Shown piece by piece: positions 1-11,517 of a stretch of DNA of 64,000 bases. This stretch comes from Pratylenchus scribneri (lineage: Eukaryota > Nematoda > Chromadorea > Rhabditida > Pratylenchidae). The notes under the pieces were generated by a model that saw only the letters and a list, made by a program, of their open reading frames with translations, had not been told where the DNA came from and searched no databases. Each line of letters begins with the position of its first letter. Position 1 is the stretch's first letter. The stretch lies in contig JAQSEB010000034.1 of assembly GCA_030063045.1 (NCBI GenBank), forward strand, positions 1,240,001 through 1,304,000. Reading direction: 5' to 3'. The position numbers and the translations under genes were made by a program.

Positions 1-552
1 CAAAAATTCCCAATTTTGGAATCCATCCAATGAATTCCTTAATCCATTTCTGCAGCAAACAAAAAAGTTGTTTATTGGCCGAAATAATGAATTTGACTGC
101 TGCAAAAAGCACAAATCCCCTCCTCTTTTTGCCATCACAATGGCATTTGATGGAGCGGAACAATTTAACAAGGGCAAAAGGAGGTGGCCTCCCCCGAAAT
201 GCCATCATTTCCCATGCATTTCCTGATTAGCATTCTTCTCGCCCCTCGGGGGGCCTACTCCGCCCACTGCCTTTTCTCTTCGTCCCCATATTCCTCCATT
301 TATTCATTGTACCGTACAAAAGTCTATGTCCCCTCAACCACATTTCACATTTTTCCCCACCGATTTCCTCCTCCACCGTCGACACCGATTTATGGGCCAA
401 ACTGCCCTCGAGGGGATTGTGTTCTTCTCATTTCCTTCCTTTCTTTCTTCCTTCCACCTCATCACTTTCCAAACCCAATCCTCCCTCCATTTTGCTTTCA
501 TTTCAGAGATTGACTCAAAAAAAAGAAAATATTTTATTCAATCCATAAAAAT
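1..552. other. 5' flank of neuropeptide gene
   Basis: No gene is supported here. From about 190 to 690 the plus strand is strongly pyrimidine-rich (TTCC/CTTC runs), which leaves long but low-complexity reading frames. It probably holds the promoter of the gene that starts at 553; no specific promoter element is recognised. Confidence 0.4.
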
Positions 553-1483
553 ATGGCCAAGCCGAATCCATCTTCTTCCAATTTTGCCATCAATTCATCT
601 TCAAGGATATTCGTCATTTTTCTTCTCTTCTTCCTCCTCTTCTCCTCCTCCCCCGCACATTCACGGGCTTTTCATCCTCCCTCAGGTGAGGAAGGACTCA
701 CATTTTCGGAGGAAATTTAATTTGCCAAAAAAGAGTAGATAAGGCCAAAATAATTATAATGATTAAGGAGGGGTTTATCCTACAATTCACAACCCAAATT
801 TGGATAGAACTGGTCAAGACGCATTGAATGGTATATAATTTATTATGGTTTGGTCAAAAATTAAAGGGTATTAAACGGTTTAAACCAATTTTGGTTTGGT
901 CAACAATTAAAGGGTATTAAACGGTTTAAACCAATTTTGGTTTGGTCAACAATTAAAGGGTATTAAACGGTTTAAACCAATTTTGGTTTGGTCAACAATT
1001 AAAGGGTATTAAACGGTTTAAACCAATTTTGGTTTAATGGTTCAAAACTAAGTTATAATTGATTAAACTAAAACTAAAGCATAATCAAATGATGCTTCTT
1101 AACGAGATCTATCAATTGGGTAAAATGTTTATGAATTTAGGTTAATTTCTGAACCATTTTCAAGTTTTCGATATTTTATCTTCATAATAATCCTTCCAAA
1201 TTGCCTAAGTAATTATAGGTTTAACATTTGTGCGTTCCAATGGCCGTTATTGGCCTCTGATGTTTGTTTATGCAAATTCATTGGATTCTTCCGCGGATTC
1301 TGCCTCATTGGCCTCGGATCAATTAGAAAGGTTCCATTAATTCATCGCCTTTAAAAAATCCCCAAATTTTCCTCAAGCAAATCCATTGGTGAATTGTTGG
1401 AAGAACAACAACCGGCGGCGCCATCCAAAAGGGCAATCATGCGATTGGGGAAACGGGCAATGATGCGGTTGGGCAGGAAATGA
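553..1483 (+). CDS. FMRFamide-like neuropeptide precursor (FLP-20-like)
   Basis: Three exons (553-685, 1219-1330, 1378-1483) with matching splice phases give 116 residues. The first exon encodes a basic/Ser-rich start followed by a strong hydrophobic signal core (IFVIFLLFFLLF). The C-terminal exon ends with a typical peptide cassette: SKR-AIMRLG-KR-AMMRLG-RK-stop. Dibasic KR/RK sites flank each peptide and the terminal Gly is an amidation donor, so the predicted products are AIMRL-amide and AMMRL-amide. From family knowledge, nematode FLP-20 makes AMMRF-amide and related short peptides; this gene looks like that type with Leu in place of the final Phe. Such peptides are secreted and usually act on G-protein-coupled receptors. 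Intron 1 holds a family A repeat. Assignment to FLP-20 is inference from the short peptides; the middle of the precursor (residues about 45-95) is not recognised. Confidence 0.62.
750..1190 (+). repeat. Family A element, copy 1
   Basis: About four 46-bp units (core GGTCAACAATTAAAGGGTAT) lie between the unique left flank (GGATAGAACTGGTCAAGACG) and right flank (CATAATCAAATGATGC) typical of the family. It sits in intron 1 of the neuropeptide gene. Confidence 0.8.
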
Positions 1484-1682
1484 ATTTGGAGAAGGATTGG
1501 AAGAAAGTGAAAGTGGATTGACCTCGACCGTGTGGATCAACAGAAGCTGATGGATGAATTGGGTTGAATGATTTTTATGCGCACCCATCCATTCATTTTG
1601 TGTGACTTTTTATTATTTTGTTAACCATCTCATAGTGGAATAAAAAGCCATTCGCCCGTTTTCTCTTGGAGAAGCCCAATTT

Positions 1683-2025
1683 ATCCCCCAGGGCAACTTA
1701 TCGCCGTTTATAATAACTTAACAAGAAATGAATCAAATCTTGTAATTTTAGTATCAAATTAAAGAGCAGACTTTTGGCTATCAAATAATATTAATTTTAT
1801 TTAAATTCGTTCAGAATTTTTAGAGTTATGGCCAAAAACAACTGACAATTTTGCTAATCCATAATGAAGGTCATTTTAAATGTTTTTTTGCTCATAATTC
1901 CTTTAATTTCCAACCAATTTAAATAAATTTAATATTATTTGATAGCCAAAAGTCTGTTCTTTAATTTGATATAAAAATTATCAAAATTAGATAAGTCCTT
2001 GATGAGTTATTATTGAATTTTTCCT
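1683..2025. repeat. Family C foldback element, copy 1
   Basis: A roughly 340-bp imperfect palindrome. The left arm contains TCAAATTAAAGAGCAGACTT and TGGCTATCAAATAATATTAA, and the right arm carries their reverse complements. It lies between the neuropeptide gene and the first PAN gene and ends just before the latter's start codon. Confidence 0.8.
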
Positions 2026-2035
2026 CTAGCTAAAA

Positions 2036-2550
2036 ATGAATTATTCCAATTTCTTTGAATTTGCCATCATTTCAATGTTCATTTTGGCTGCCACAAATTC
2101 ATTGGCACTCGATTTGACGCCAGATGGTTCTAATCCAAATATTTACCCAAAAAATTCATTCCAATTTCCTTAATAGACCAGCCTCCCCCACCGCCAATTC
2201 CGGATGCCTTCGTCGATTGTTTCGATCAATTCCCACAAAGGGCTCTTTCAAATGCGGCACCCACCGGCGAATTTTACAATGTTTCACCGGAGGATTGCCT
2301 TCGATTCTGTGCTCGTGACCATTTTTGCCATACAATGGTCTATCATCGACATTTTTCCACGTGTCAATTGTATTCGGGCGCAAAAGAGGGCGAAGCATCC
2401 AAGGAGGTTGGGGCCAAAGGCCATGATTTGTATTCCAGAAAAGGAGCCGAATGTGGTGGAAATGGAGGAGGGGAACAATTGCAGCAACAGAAAAAGGACC
2501 CAAAGAAGGAGGAGGCGGAAAAAAGACCAAAAGGAGTGCCACAACAATAA
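2036..2550 (+). CDS. Small secreted PAN/apple-domain protein
   Basis: Two exons (2036-2126, 2177-2550) encode 154 residues. The start is preceded by TTTTTCCTCTAG, a plausible spliced-leader acceptor, and the first 25 or so residues form a signal peptide ending near TNSLALDL. Residues about 40-90 have the PAN spacing: CFDQF, then PEDCLRFCARDHFC, then STCQLY. The C-terminal tail is rich in Lys, Glu and Gln. PAN domains bind proteins or carbohydrates outside the cell and are common in nematode matrix and cuticle proteins. The next gene downstream also has PAN domains and its own signal peptide, so this looks like a one-domain relative in tandem. A further 3' exon cannot be excluded. Confidence 0.6.
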
Positions 2551-3639
2551 TGATTTATAGGAACTTTGATGAATAATTGATTCATCGTTCATTCATAAAT
2601 GATTTATTATGGCTGATTTTTGTGCAAATAAAACATAAATAAAATATTTATTTGTGCAAACTTAATAAAAATACTGTGGACGAGAAAATATTGATGAGGT
2701 TGGAATTTTGCCTGAAGGCACATTGATTGTTTTATTCCAATTGAATTTATGGAACTCGACCAAAACAAGATATTTTTAATGCCATATATTTTTTTGGCCA
2801 TATCTCAGAAAGGAAGCCAATTTTAGAAGGCGATATGCCTTTCGAAAGCCCAAATGTCCTCTAAAAAGTGGCTTAATAATTTTTTGAAAATTTAATTCCA
2901 ATCATTAAATAAGGGTTTATTATACTTAAAGGTATATGTAACTTTTTTTAAAGCTTGGATTTATAAAAATTAAAATTGACCTTATTGTAAGAGGATACTT
3001 TATAGCTTTCAAAGATCGGCAAATGCCTCATTGAGGTATTAGCACAAGAATGGATCAGATACTGAAATGTCTACCCTATTCAACCATAAACAAAAGCCAA
3101 ATCCATCTGTTTTTAATTAGCCATTATTTGCACTATGATGATGGATTAACCTTTTGTGAAAAGCGGATAGGCATTCTTTTTTTTTCTCGCGTTTTTATAT
3201 TTGTGCCAATTAATTTGTGCATTAATTCTGCTACTTCTGTTTTCGTGAACGACATCCATTTGGAGCCAATTAGAATAGTGGACGTCAGTTCGAAGTAATT
3301 AATGAATGGCGGCAACCGGTTCAGTCAAAATTTTTTATTTTTTTGTCATCCCCAAATGCACTTTTTCTCGCCCCCACACATTTTCCCATTTCTTCCTCTG
3401 CTTTTGATGAACTCGTTGGTCCGGAAATGTGCCACCGCCAACAAAAAGTAATCAGTCAATTAATTAGCCTTTCTGATCCAGTTGAGGGCATTTGGGTGGA
3501 GGTGGATTGGATATATGGGATTGACCCAAAAAGAGCAGCAGCCAACGGGCACAGAATAAGTGGAAAGAAAGACCAGCTTTTCCATTTGTTATTTTTACTT
3601 TCTTTTGACTTTTCCATCTCGCCTTTCTCACCAACTTTG
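2551..3639. other. Intergenic region between the PAN genes
   Basis: It holds one family B foldback element (2790-3050). Between 3050 and 3639 there is AT-rich, pyrimidine-skewed sequence without a supported gene; it probably includes the promoter of the gene starting at 3640. Confidence 0.4.
2790..3050. repeat. Family B foldback element
   Basis: The left arm shows GGCCATATCTCAG, AGGCGATATGCCTTTCGAAAG and CTCTAAAAAGTGGC; diverged reverse complements follow after an AT-rich centre. Intergenic between the two PAN genes. Confidence 0.75.
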
Positions 3640-6600
3640 ATGTCAACACCAAAATTTGCCTTTTTTCCCATTTTTCTCGCCTTTTTGGCCACAACATTCC
3701 CTTCAGTTTCTGTTGGTTTCCAATGTGAGTATTTGACCCCTTTTCATTGAAGGAAACGTTCAAACTTAACGCCAATTATAATAATTCATTAAGGGCTATC
3801 AATTTTGATGATTTTAGTATCAAATTAAAATTCAGACTTGTGGCTATCAAATAATATTAATTTTATTCAAATTGGTTCAGAATTGATGGAATTATGTCTA
3901 AAAAACTATAAGAGACTTATAATAATGGATCAGCCAAGTTTTAAGTGGTTTTTTTGGTAATAATTCCATCAATTCTGAAGCAATTTAAATAAAATTAATA
4001 TTATTTGATAGCCAAAAGTTAGCTTTTTAATTTGATACCAAAATCATCAAATTGATTCATTTCTTGATGAGTTATTTTAAATGGCGAAAACTAAGGCCTG
4101 CATTCATTTTGTTGTAGATGGCCGCTGTTTCCAACGGATTGAACGCCATTCCATCGACAATTCCCAGCCGTTAACTGAAATTTTCCGTACCTCACCTTTG
4201 GACTGTTTGGAGCAATGCATTTCGCATACGGGCAATGGGGATGAACAAGCCGATGTTTGTACTGGGAAACAGAAATGAGTACTGCCGATTGAGTACCTAG
4301 ACCGTTCTTATGGTTATATCTCGAGAAGGAAGAAGCCAATTTTGGAAGGCAATATGCTATTTAAAAGATATAAATGCCTTCTAGAAAGTGGCATTTTTAT
4401 AATCTTGAAAAATTTAAACAATTTGGAAAATAAGCTGATTTTCCTCACTTAATTAGAAAATTTTGGTTTATTTAAATTCAGAGACATGTAACTTTTTGTA
4501 AAGCTTGAAATTATAAAATTTAAAAAGTTAAAATTGTAAAGGACACTTTTGGCTTTCTAATGATATATCGCCTTCTTGAATTGATGAATGCCTCATTGAG
4601 CTATCGCCAAAAACATATGCATAATCCCATTATTCGGTGGTACTCATTTTTCCATTACTCTTACTCCGAGCTAATTTCATTCATCCGACAACTTCAATTT
4701 CCTCTTTAAAGTCTGGCCATTGTCGCTCTGTGGTTTATGACCATTTGCAACATAGTTGCCGTCTTTATGGGCATGATGGCCGCAAAGTGCCAGCAATTAT
4801 TCATCCGGCAAATGGATTTGATCTGTTCCGTAGGACGGCAAGCAGTCAGGAATGTGCAGGTGTGAAAATATTTTTATCCTCCAATTTTACACTTATTTTG
4901 TTCAAAAAAGGCCCAATCCAACGTATTCTGGCTTTGCACGCCAAAAAGGGCGTTTTTGGTGCAGCCAATCATCCGGCTGTTCAGTCAACCGGCGGCAAAG
5001 GAAGGCCAATCTATCCGCCAGTGTTGGGCGAAGGTGGCGATGCCGATGCATTGGGCGATCAGGAATTGACCGCATTGTTGGACAAATTGGACAAGGGAGG
5101 AAGAGGGCACGGTAGGAGACATTTCTGTATGGTCATTTCAGTATTTGGGCCATTCTTTTGGCCATATTTCAGAGATGTATATACCAATTTTGGAAGGGAA
5201 TATGCCATTCGAAAGCTTTAAATATCTTCTAAAAAGTGGCATAAATAATTTTCTGAAAATTTAAAATATTTTGTAAAATAATCGACTTTTTCGCAATCAA
5301 ATAGATAATTCGAGTTTTTTAAAATAAAAGGCATGTAATTTTTTGCATCAATAGAATTAATAAATTTTATTATAAGCCACATTGTAGAGGACATTTTAGG
5401 CTTTAAAATTGTATATTGCCTTCCAAAATTGGCTATTGCCAAGATGAGTTATGGACAAAAGAATTAACATTTACTGAAAATTCAGAAGTTAAAATTCCTT
5501 TTTCGAAAAGGCCAAGGTGGAACGCATCAAGCACAATTGGATTCAACCAAAACCGAAGGAGAAGGGGAGGAGGAGACGGGCCAAACTGGATTGGTTGGCA
5601 ATTTGTTGGATTGTGCAGCACAGGGCAAGACAACCGGGTTCTTAGAATTCCCTGGTGGCGAAAGGGCAGAGGCAGAGGATGCAAGCGAAGAATTCCTGGG
5701 GTGGAGCCAAAAACAATGCGCTGAATTTTGTGCCGAAAATGAAGTTTTTTGGATGGAATTTATTTATTTGATCCAATTTTTTGTGAAGGGCCCAGATGGG
5801 GAAAGCAGCGATTGTGCCGGGTACAGTTTTGTGCCGGGTGGTGGAAGATGCCGATTGCACCGAAAATTGGCTGAAGGCGAATTGACCCTTCGAAGCATTG
5901 GCGGAGGGGTTTATGCCGAGAAATGGTGCATTCCAGGTTGGTCATCCAATCAATCGTGGTAGGGGATGATTTGTTACTTGCTTCAATTTTGGCTCATAAT
6001 TCAGCGAGGCAATAGCTAATCTGGGAATGCGATATGCCATTCGAAAGCCAAAAATGTTCTCTAAAAAGAGCTTTTTATAATTTTTGGAAACTTAAAAAAT
6101 TTTGTAAAATAAGTAACTTTTTCTTATAGAATTAGAAAATTCGGGTTTATAACACTCGAAGGCAAACAACTTTTTAAGGCTTGAATTTTATTAAACTCAA
6201 AATTGGTCAAATTGTAGAGAACACTTTTGGCTTTGGAATAGTATATTTTACCTTCCAAAATTGGCTATTGCCTTGCTGTGAGTTATAAACAAAAGAATAG
6301 TATATTACATTCCAATTGTTTGAAATAGAAAAGAAATTTATGGAAGGGAACATGATTTTCCCTCGGGAAATTGATTCCCTTCCTTCAAATAAAATGGAAA
6401 TGGAGAAACTGTATTACAAAAATCACATGTCAGAATCGAAGGTAAAATCCTCTTCCTTTTTTCTTTTTGCTTAAACTTGATATACCCTCATGGCAAATTA
6501 TGATATATTCCAAATTGATGTATGTCATTTTATAAATTTACATAATTCGTTTCCAATAAAACCATTCATGGCAATTTTGGTATCATTTTAAAGAGAAAAG

Positions 6601-7605
6601 ACTCCTCTATCTAACCATATAAAATTTTTTGATTAATTTCATTTTTTTTTTGTTTAATTGGAATTAAATTTAAAGCTATCCATTCCAAATTCCAATGCCC
6701 ATTCATTACTTTCTTCTAAAGCTCACAGTCTAATTGCAATCTAGGAAAACGATATACTAAGGGAAAACATATAAAGTACCTTCTATAATTTTACCATTTT
6801 TTTATTTTTATGAATTCAAGCCTTAACAATAGTTAAGCTGTCTCTGAATATATTTAACCTGAATTTTCGAATTGATTAAGGCAAAGTCACTTATTTTACA
6901 AATAGTTTTAAAATTTCGAAAAATTAGTAAAGCCACTTTTTAGAGTACAATTTGGGCTTTCAAATGGCATATCGCCTTCCTATTTTGTTTTTTGCCTCGT
7001 TGAGCTATATATCAAAAACTACCGAAATATCCTATTTCGCCTTAATTCATATCCCCCAATCCATTTTTCAATGTTCAATGTTTTTCAGCCCATCGTTACG
7101 GTGTTTGCCGTGAATCAAGCCAATTCCGAATTCATTTACAACAAAGATACACAACTCAATGTGTCCCTCTGTCAGTGCAGGAGAATGTTCAAACATTGGT
7201 GGATTGTATGCAAAAATGTTTGGACCAATTTCGATGCCAAGTTCACCACAAAATATCATTCATTTATTTATTATTAAAATTAATTTCCCGCAGAGTATTT
7301 CCTTCCATGCCCCCTCCCTACGATGTTTACTTCACCGAGAAAAGCCAGTGCCAAATTTGATGGAATCCGCCGATCAAGGATGGACGCTGGCCGAAAATGG
7401 ATGCGCCCAAAGGAATGGGCCAATTGGGCTGGTGGACAGCGAGGACGGGGAATTAGGTGGAAAAGGCCAAAATGATGAAAATGAAGGACAAAAAACATTG
7501 TTGGATGACCCTGTATTGAGGGATGGTGCCGTGGCATTTGGGGTGGCCAATCGGGATTGTGGGCAAGGAAGACTCAGTGAACTTTTATTTGGTCAAAAAA
7601 GGTGA
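3640..7605 (+). CDS. Secreted multi-PAN/apple-domain protein
   Basis: Eight exons (3640-3724, 4118-4254, 4712-4859, 4911-5111, 5511-5743, 5789-5936, 7089-7240, 7294-7605) join in phase to about 471 residues. Exon 1 is a clean signal peptide (hydrophobic FFPIFLAFLATTF, then VSVGFQ). Three PAN-like modules are visible: CFQRIE...DCLEQCIS...HCRSVVYDHLQHSCRLY (exons 2-3), QCAEFCAE...CAGYSFVPGGGRCRLH (exons 5-6) and CRESSQF...DCMQKCLDQFRCQ...SLRCLLH (exons 7-8). Linkers are Gly/Glu-rich. It is predicted to be an extracellular matrix, cuticle or secretion protein that binds glycans or proteins through PAN folds. Introns 1, 2, 4 and 6 are inflated by foldback repeats. The 45-nt intron between exons 5 and 6 is in frame and could be retained. 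Confidence 0.7.
3770..4083. repeat. Family C foldback element, copy 2
   Basis: Palindromic arms around TTTTTTTGGT centre sequence; occupies intron 1 of the multi-PAN gene. Confidence 0.8.
4300..4615. repeat. Family B foldback element
   Basis: Complete copy in intron 2 of the multi-PAN gene; the first arm carries AAGCCAATTTTGGAAGGC and the second the diverged complement. Confidence 0.75.
5140..5460. repeat. Family B foldback element
   Basis: Complete copy in intron 4 of the multi-PAN gene, starting at GGCCATATTTCAGAGATG and ending at GAGTTATGGACAAAAG. Confidence 0.75.
5980..6300. repeat. Family B foldback element
   Basis: Complete copy in the first part of intron 6 of the multi-PAN gene. 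Confidence 0.75.
6330..6690. repeat. Dispersed repeat D
   Basis: The segment resembles 24320-24670: both share a GGTATCATTTTAAAGAG core followed by CTCCTCTAT-like or CCTCTATTC-like sequence, and a pyrimidine-rich CTTTTTGCTT-like stretch. Partial relatives occur near 18360-18560, 20000-20165 and 37020-37450. Ends are not defined. Confidence 0.4.
6715..7025. repeat. Family B foldback element, diverged
   Basis: A degenerate copy: the right arm (CAAATGGCATATCGCCTTCC) is clear, the left arm is weaker. In the last part of intron 6 of the multi-PAN gene. Confidence 0.6.
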
Positions 7606-7721
7606 AGGAAATGAAAGAAAATAAATATTTTATTTAAATCAAAATGATGATAAAAATGTATAATTTATTTTTTAAATATTTTTTGCATAAAATTTTGGGA
7701 ATGAGGTGTTTTTTTTTAAAT

Positions 7722-10700
7722 TTATTGGATGAATGCAAATGGTGCGGCATTCGGCCTTCTGCCTCCGCCAAAACCGCCTCCTCCCCCACCTTCTCCCAAT
7801 GGAGGATTATTCGGTTCATTCTTCTGTGGTTGTTCCGCTGCATTTTGGCCACCTGCTGCTGTCGATTGGCCTCCCAGCATTAATCCTTGAATAATTTTCA
7901 TTTAAATAAATTCATTTGGATAATTTTTAATTTGTGCCAAAAAAGAGTGAATTATGCCAAAGTGATTATAATGGTTTAATGAGGGGTTTATCCTACAATT
8001 CACAACTCAAAATTGGATGAGCTGGTCAAGACGCATTGAATTGTATTTTGTTATGGTTTGGACAGCAATGTATTAAACGGTTTAAACCTATTTTGGTTTG
8101 GTCAACAATTAAAGAGTTTTAAACGGTTTAAACCAATTTTGGTTTGGTCAACAATTAAAGGGTATTAAACGGTTTAAACCAATTTTGGTTTGGTCAACAA
8201 TTAAAGAGTTTTAAATGGTTTAAACCAATTTTGGTTCAAAACCTAAGTTCTTGGTTAAACATAAGCCAAAACAAAATGAAATTATATGCCTTACGAGATA
8301 TATCACTTGATTATAACTTTTGGATATCTAAGATAAACTTCTGAACAGTCTTTCGGCATTTTCAATATTTTTTTTTCGGCAATAAATATTCATTTAAACT
8401 GACCACTGTCCTCATGGAATGTTCCTTGCACACTTTTCCTTCCCGCATCATAGCCAGGGTCATCTGCAGGTAGAACTGTAGTTGTGGTCGCCGGAGGCAA
8501 TGATGGCCTGGAGGGAATTGGACCATCGGCAATTCCATTGTCCAAAATGGGTGGATAGTAAGTTTGCTCGGCATTTGGCGGCGATGAACCATTCACCTGG
8601 ATTTAAGGGCTAAATTAGTACAATATTCCCCATTTCCGGATTGCCTCTTGCAATTTCATTCTTTCTCTTTCCCTTTGCTTCCTTTGCTCAATAATTCTGC
8701 CCAACAATTCCAAACTTGGCGGATCCGGCATAATTTCTTGTTGAGGTTGATTGGGAGGAGGAATCAATTTGGATGGAGTTGGTTGGGCCGAATGAAGAAT
8801 TTGTCGAGGTTGAGGAAGGGGAATTGGCATTTGGGGTGGCATTGGCTGGCCACCGGCAGATTGGAATGGAACCAATTGTTGCTGCTGAGATTGTGGAGCA
8901 TTTAGCCGGGGATTGGATGCGGCTTGGCCAAGGAAATCTACTTTATAATAATTATAAGAATTAAATAAGCGAAATGTTTAATTTATCAAAAAATACATTG
9001 AAAATGCCGAAAAGATTATAATGGTTCAAAACCTAACCTAAACCCATAAACCTTTAATCAAATGATAGAACAATTCTATAAACATCATTTGATTATATTT
9101 TGGTTTGGGACTAACCAATTATAACTTAGTTTTGAATCAATAAACCAGGTTTAAACCGTTTAATACCCTTTAATTGTTGACCAAACCATAACAAATTATA
9201 TATACCATTCAATGCATCTTGACCAGCTCTATCCAATTTTGGGTATATTTGGTTTGGGAATGTAGAACAAACCTTCCTTAAACTATTATTATTATTTTTT
9301 TGGTATTATTTTCAGCATTTTCAATGTTAATTTTCCCCAAATTTCAATGAATTTACCCATTGGCCTAAAGATGGAAACGCCCTCGGTTCTTTGCATGGAA
9401 TATGGGGCATATGCATCAAATGCCTGTCTACTGTAGCCGATCAATGGCAAAATCAATGGGCCAATCCCATCGATGACCGAATTGATTGGTCGGATCATTG
9501 TAGAGAAATTCGGATTGGCATTTGAATTTGCATTCGACTGGAAAAATTTTTGGAAAATAAAATGTAGGGAAGACGGTGAACTTAATTCAATAGGGTAAGT
9601 TTTAGATTTCAATACTGCATTTTTCAGTATCCAAGCCATTCTTTTGGCCATAGGAAGAACCAATTTAGGAAAGCGCTATACCTTTGGAAGATCCAAAGTG
9701 TCTTCTACAAAATAGCCGTATAAATATTAAGAAATCAAGTTTTAGAAAAAGTTACACGTATTTGAATCTAATAAACCCGAATTATCTAATTGAGTGAAGG
9801 GAAAGCCACTTATTCTATAAATTATTTAATATTTAAATAAATTAGTAAGGCCATTTTTAGAGGGCATTTAGAGCTTTCAAATGGGATATTGCCTTTCCAA
9901 ATTGGTTGCTTCCTTCTTGAGATATGGACAAAAGAAAGATCCGAGTACTAAAGCAGCGATACTGAAATGTCCTTGTTCCGGAATTTATTAGTATTTACAT
10001 TTAAATTAAATATATTTTGTGCCGATTGAATGGAGGCATTCACGGTGGTTGTTGGAATTGTTGTGGCCGAAGTGGCAGAAGTGGCCACGGTAGAATCCAA
10101 TTGGAGTTGGGCAATTTCAGCTGAACGAAAAAACAAATTAAAATATTAGACTAAAATCTGGCCATACTCACCGGCTTGTTCCTCCTCCTCCGCCTCAGGC
10201 AATGCAATTTTGAATCGCCTTCCGGCAATTGTCGTCTTATCCACTTCCATTTGTGTTTCATTTTCATTTGAGGTCAATTTGATGGTTTTCATTGTTATAT
10301 TTTTTGCCTCTTCTGACTGCATTTCCTCACCACTACTTTCATCCCTTTCCCCGGATTCATCCTCCTCATCTTCCCCGTCCCATTCTTCTTCATCATCTTC
10401 ATCCTCTCCTTTTTGTGTTGTGCCAATTTCGGCCATCGCTGTCGTCGATGTTTTGGCCATAATTGTCGTTGCCGCCGTTGTTGAATTGTTTTCCTCTTCC
10501 CGTAACCAATGCCCCCCATTCGGCCCAATTTGTGCATCTGCCAAAACATTCTCAATTTCGGCAATTAATTGGGCCGTTTCATTTTCCATTCTCGTCAACA
10601 TTGTGTCACTCAAATTTGCTCCATTTTGCGTTATTCCCTGGGATTGGGCCACCGGCAATTCCTCCACCTCCCTCACATTTGTCCGCAGCCGAATTGTGGC

Positions 10701-11517
10701 TCCAATCACTTGAGTACTGTCCGTCTTCTCCTTCTCCGTATGCCCTTCTTCATCTTCTTTCAGAATTGACATTGGCGGAATTTGCTTTTTCCCATCATTT
10801 TTGGGCATTTTTGATGGAATTTTACTGCCAACAGTTGATGGCATTTCAGTGGATATTGTCCCACTGGTTGTTGTTGCCTCCGTACCTTCGGTGGTCGCAT
10901 TCTTCACTGTTGGCTGCTTTTTCTTCCTCCTTTTCGTTTTCTGCTGCCTATTTTCACCAATTGTCGTCGTCGTCGTTTCATTCACCGAATTCATTGTGGT
11001 TGTTGCCGATGATGTCGTTGTTAATTCGGTTGTGGACGTTGTGGTCGAAGTTGTGGTGGTCGTCGACATTGTTGTTGTTGTACTCCCCGGCTGATTAAAA
11101 AGCCTAGGCAATATTTCATTCAGTCTTCCTTCGCTGATAATCCGATCTGGGCCTCCCATTGACTTTGTCCTGTCGCCTCCTCCTCGCCTCATTCCCGATG
11201 GCATTGCCTCTTCGCCAAGGGAATTATCCACTGCCCCCTCTTCTCCTTCATTTGCACCCTATCAAATATAATTTAGGCTAATTCATTCTACAATTCACCT
11301 TCAAATGGAGTTCATCATCGCTTGGAGGGCCTTGTTGGGCCATTCGATTCAAAAGACGGCCCCAAATGCCGAAAACTTTCCTCAAAGGGTCGCCTTGAGC
11401 TGCTTGGTCGAAAATGGTATCCTGAAAGCCAAACTGGGCCCGGATTGGTGGAAGAAGCAAAATGGCAGCAAAAAGAGGAAGAAGAAGAATCCAAAAACCA
11501 CCTCCATTTGGGCGCAT
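7722..11517 (-). CDS. Secreted Thr-rich (mucin-like) protein of unknown function
   Basis: Seven exons (11517-11299, 11258-10172, 10120-9999, 9537-9357, 8940-8645, 8596-8404, 7885-7722) join in phase to about 753 residues. The N-terminus is a strong signal peptide (WILLLPLFAAILLLPPIRAQ). Residues about 130-165 are almost pure Thr/Ser, followed by a Lys/Arg-rich stretch and an acidic region with runs of Asp/Glu. Exons 5-7 are Pro/Gln-rich and end in a Gly-rich tail (GEGGGGGGFGGG). No catalytic or binding domain is recognised; O-glycosylated secretion or matrix protein is the simplest guess. Exon 5 to 6 needs a GC donor (GAG/GCAATC) to keep the frame; otherwise the protein stops at 8615. Introns between exons 4-5 and 6-7 hold family A elements. 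Confidence 0.6.
7940..8375 (+). repeat. Family A element, copy 2
   Basis: About three and a half 46-bp units with both flanks. Left end GCCAAAGTGATTATAATGG; right end near 8370. In the last intron of the Thr-rich gene, antisense to it. Confidence 0.8.
8990..9260 (-). repeat. Family A element, copy 3
   Basis: Minus-oriented copy with only about one internal unit: GCCGAAAAGATTATAATGG at its start and CAATGCATCTTGACCAGCTC near its end. In intron 4 of the Thr-rich gene, same strand as the gene. Confidence 0.8.
9645..9940. repeat. Family B foldback element
   Basis: Complete copy in intron 3 of the Thr-rich gene. Confidence 0.7.

Noticed and set aside
10210..11098. Plus-strand frames opposite the Thr-rich gene (Ser/Val-rich)
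   Set aside because: Antisense shadows of the Thr, Asp and Glu codons; the minus-strand frame splices in phase with a signal-peptide exon.
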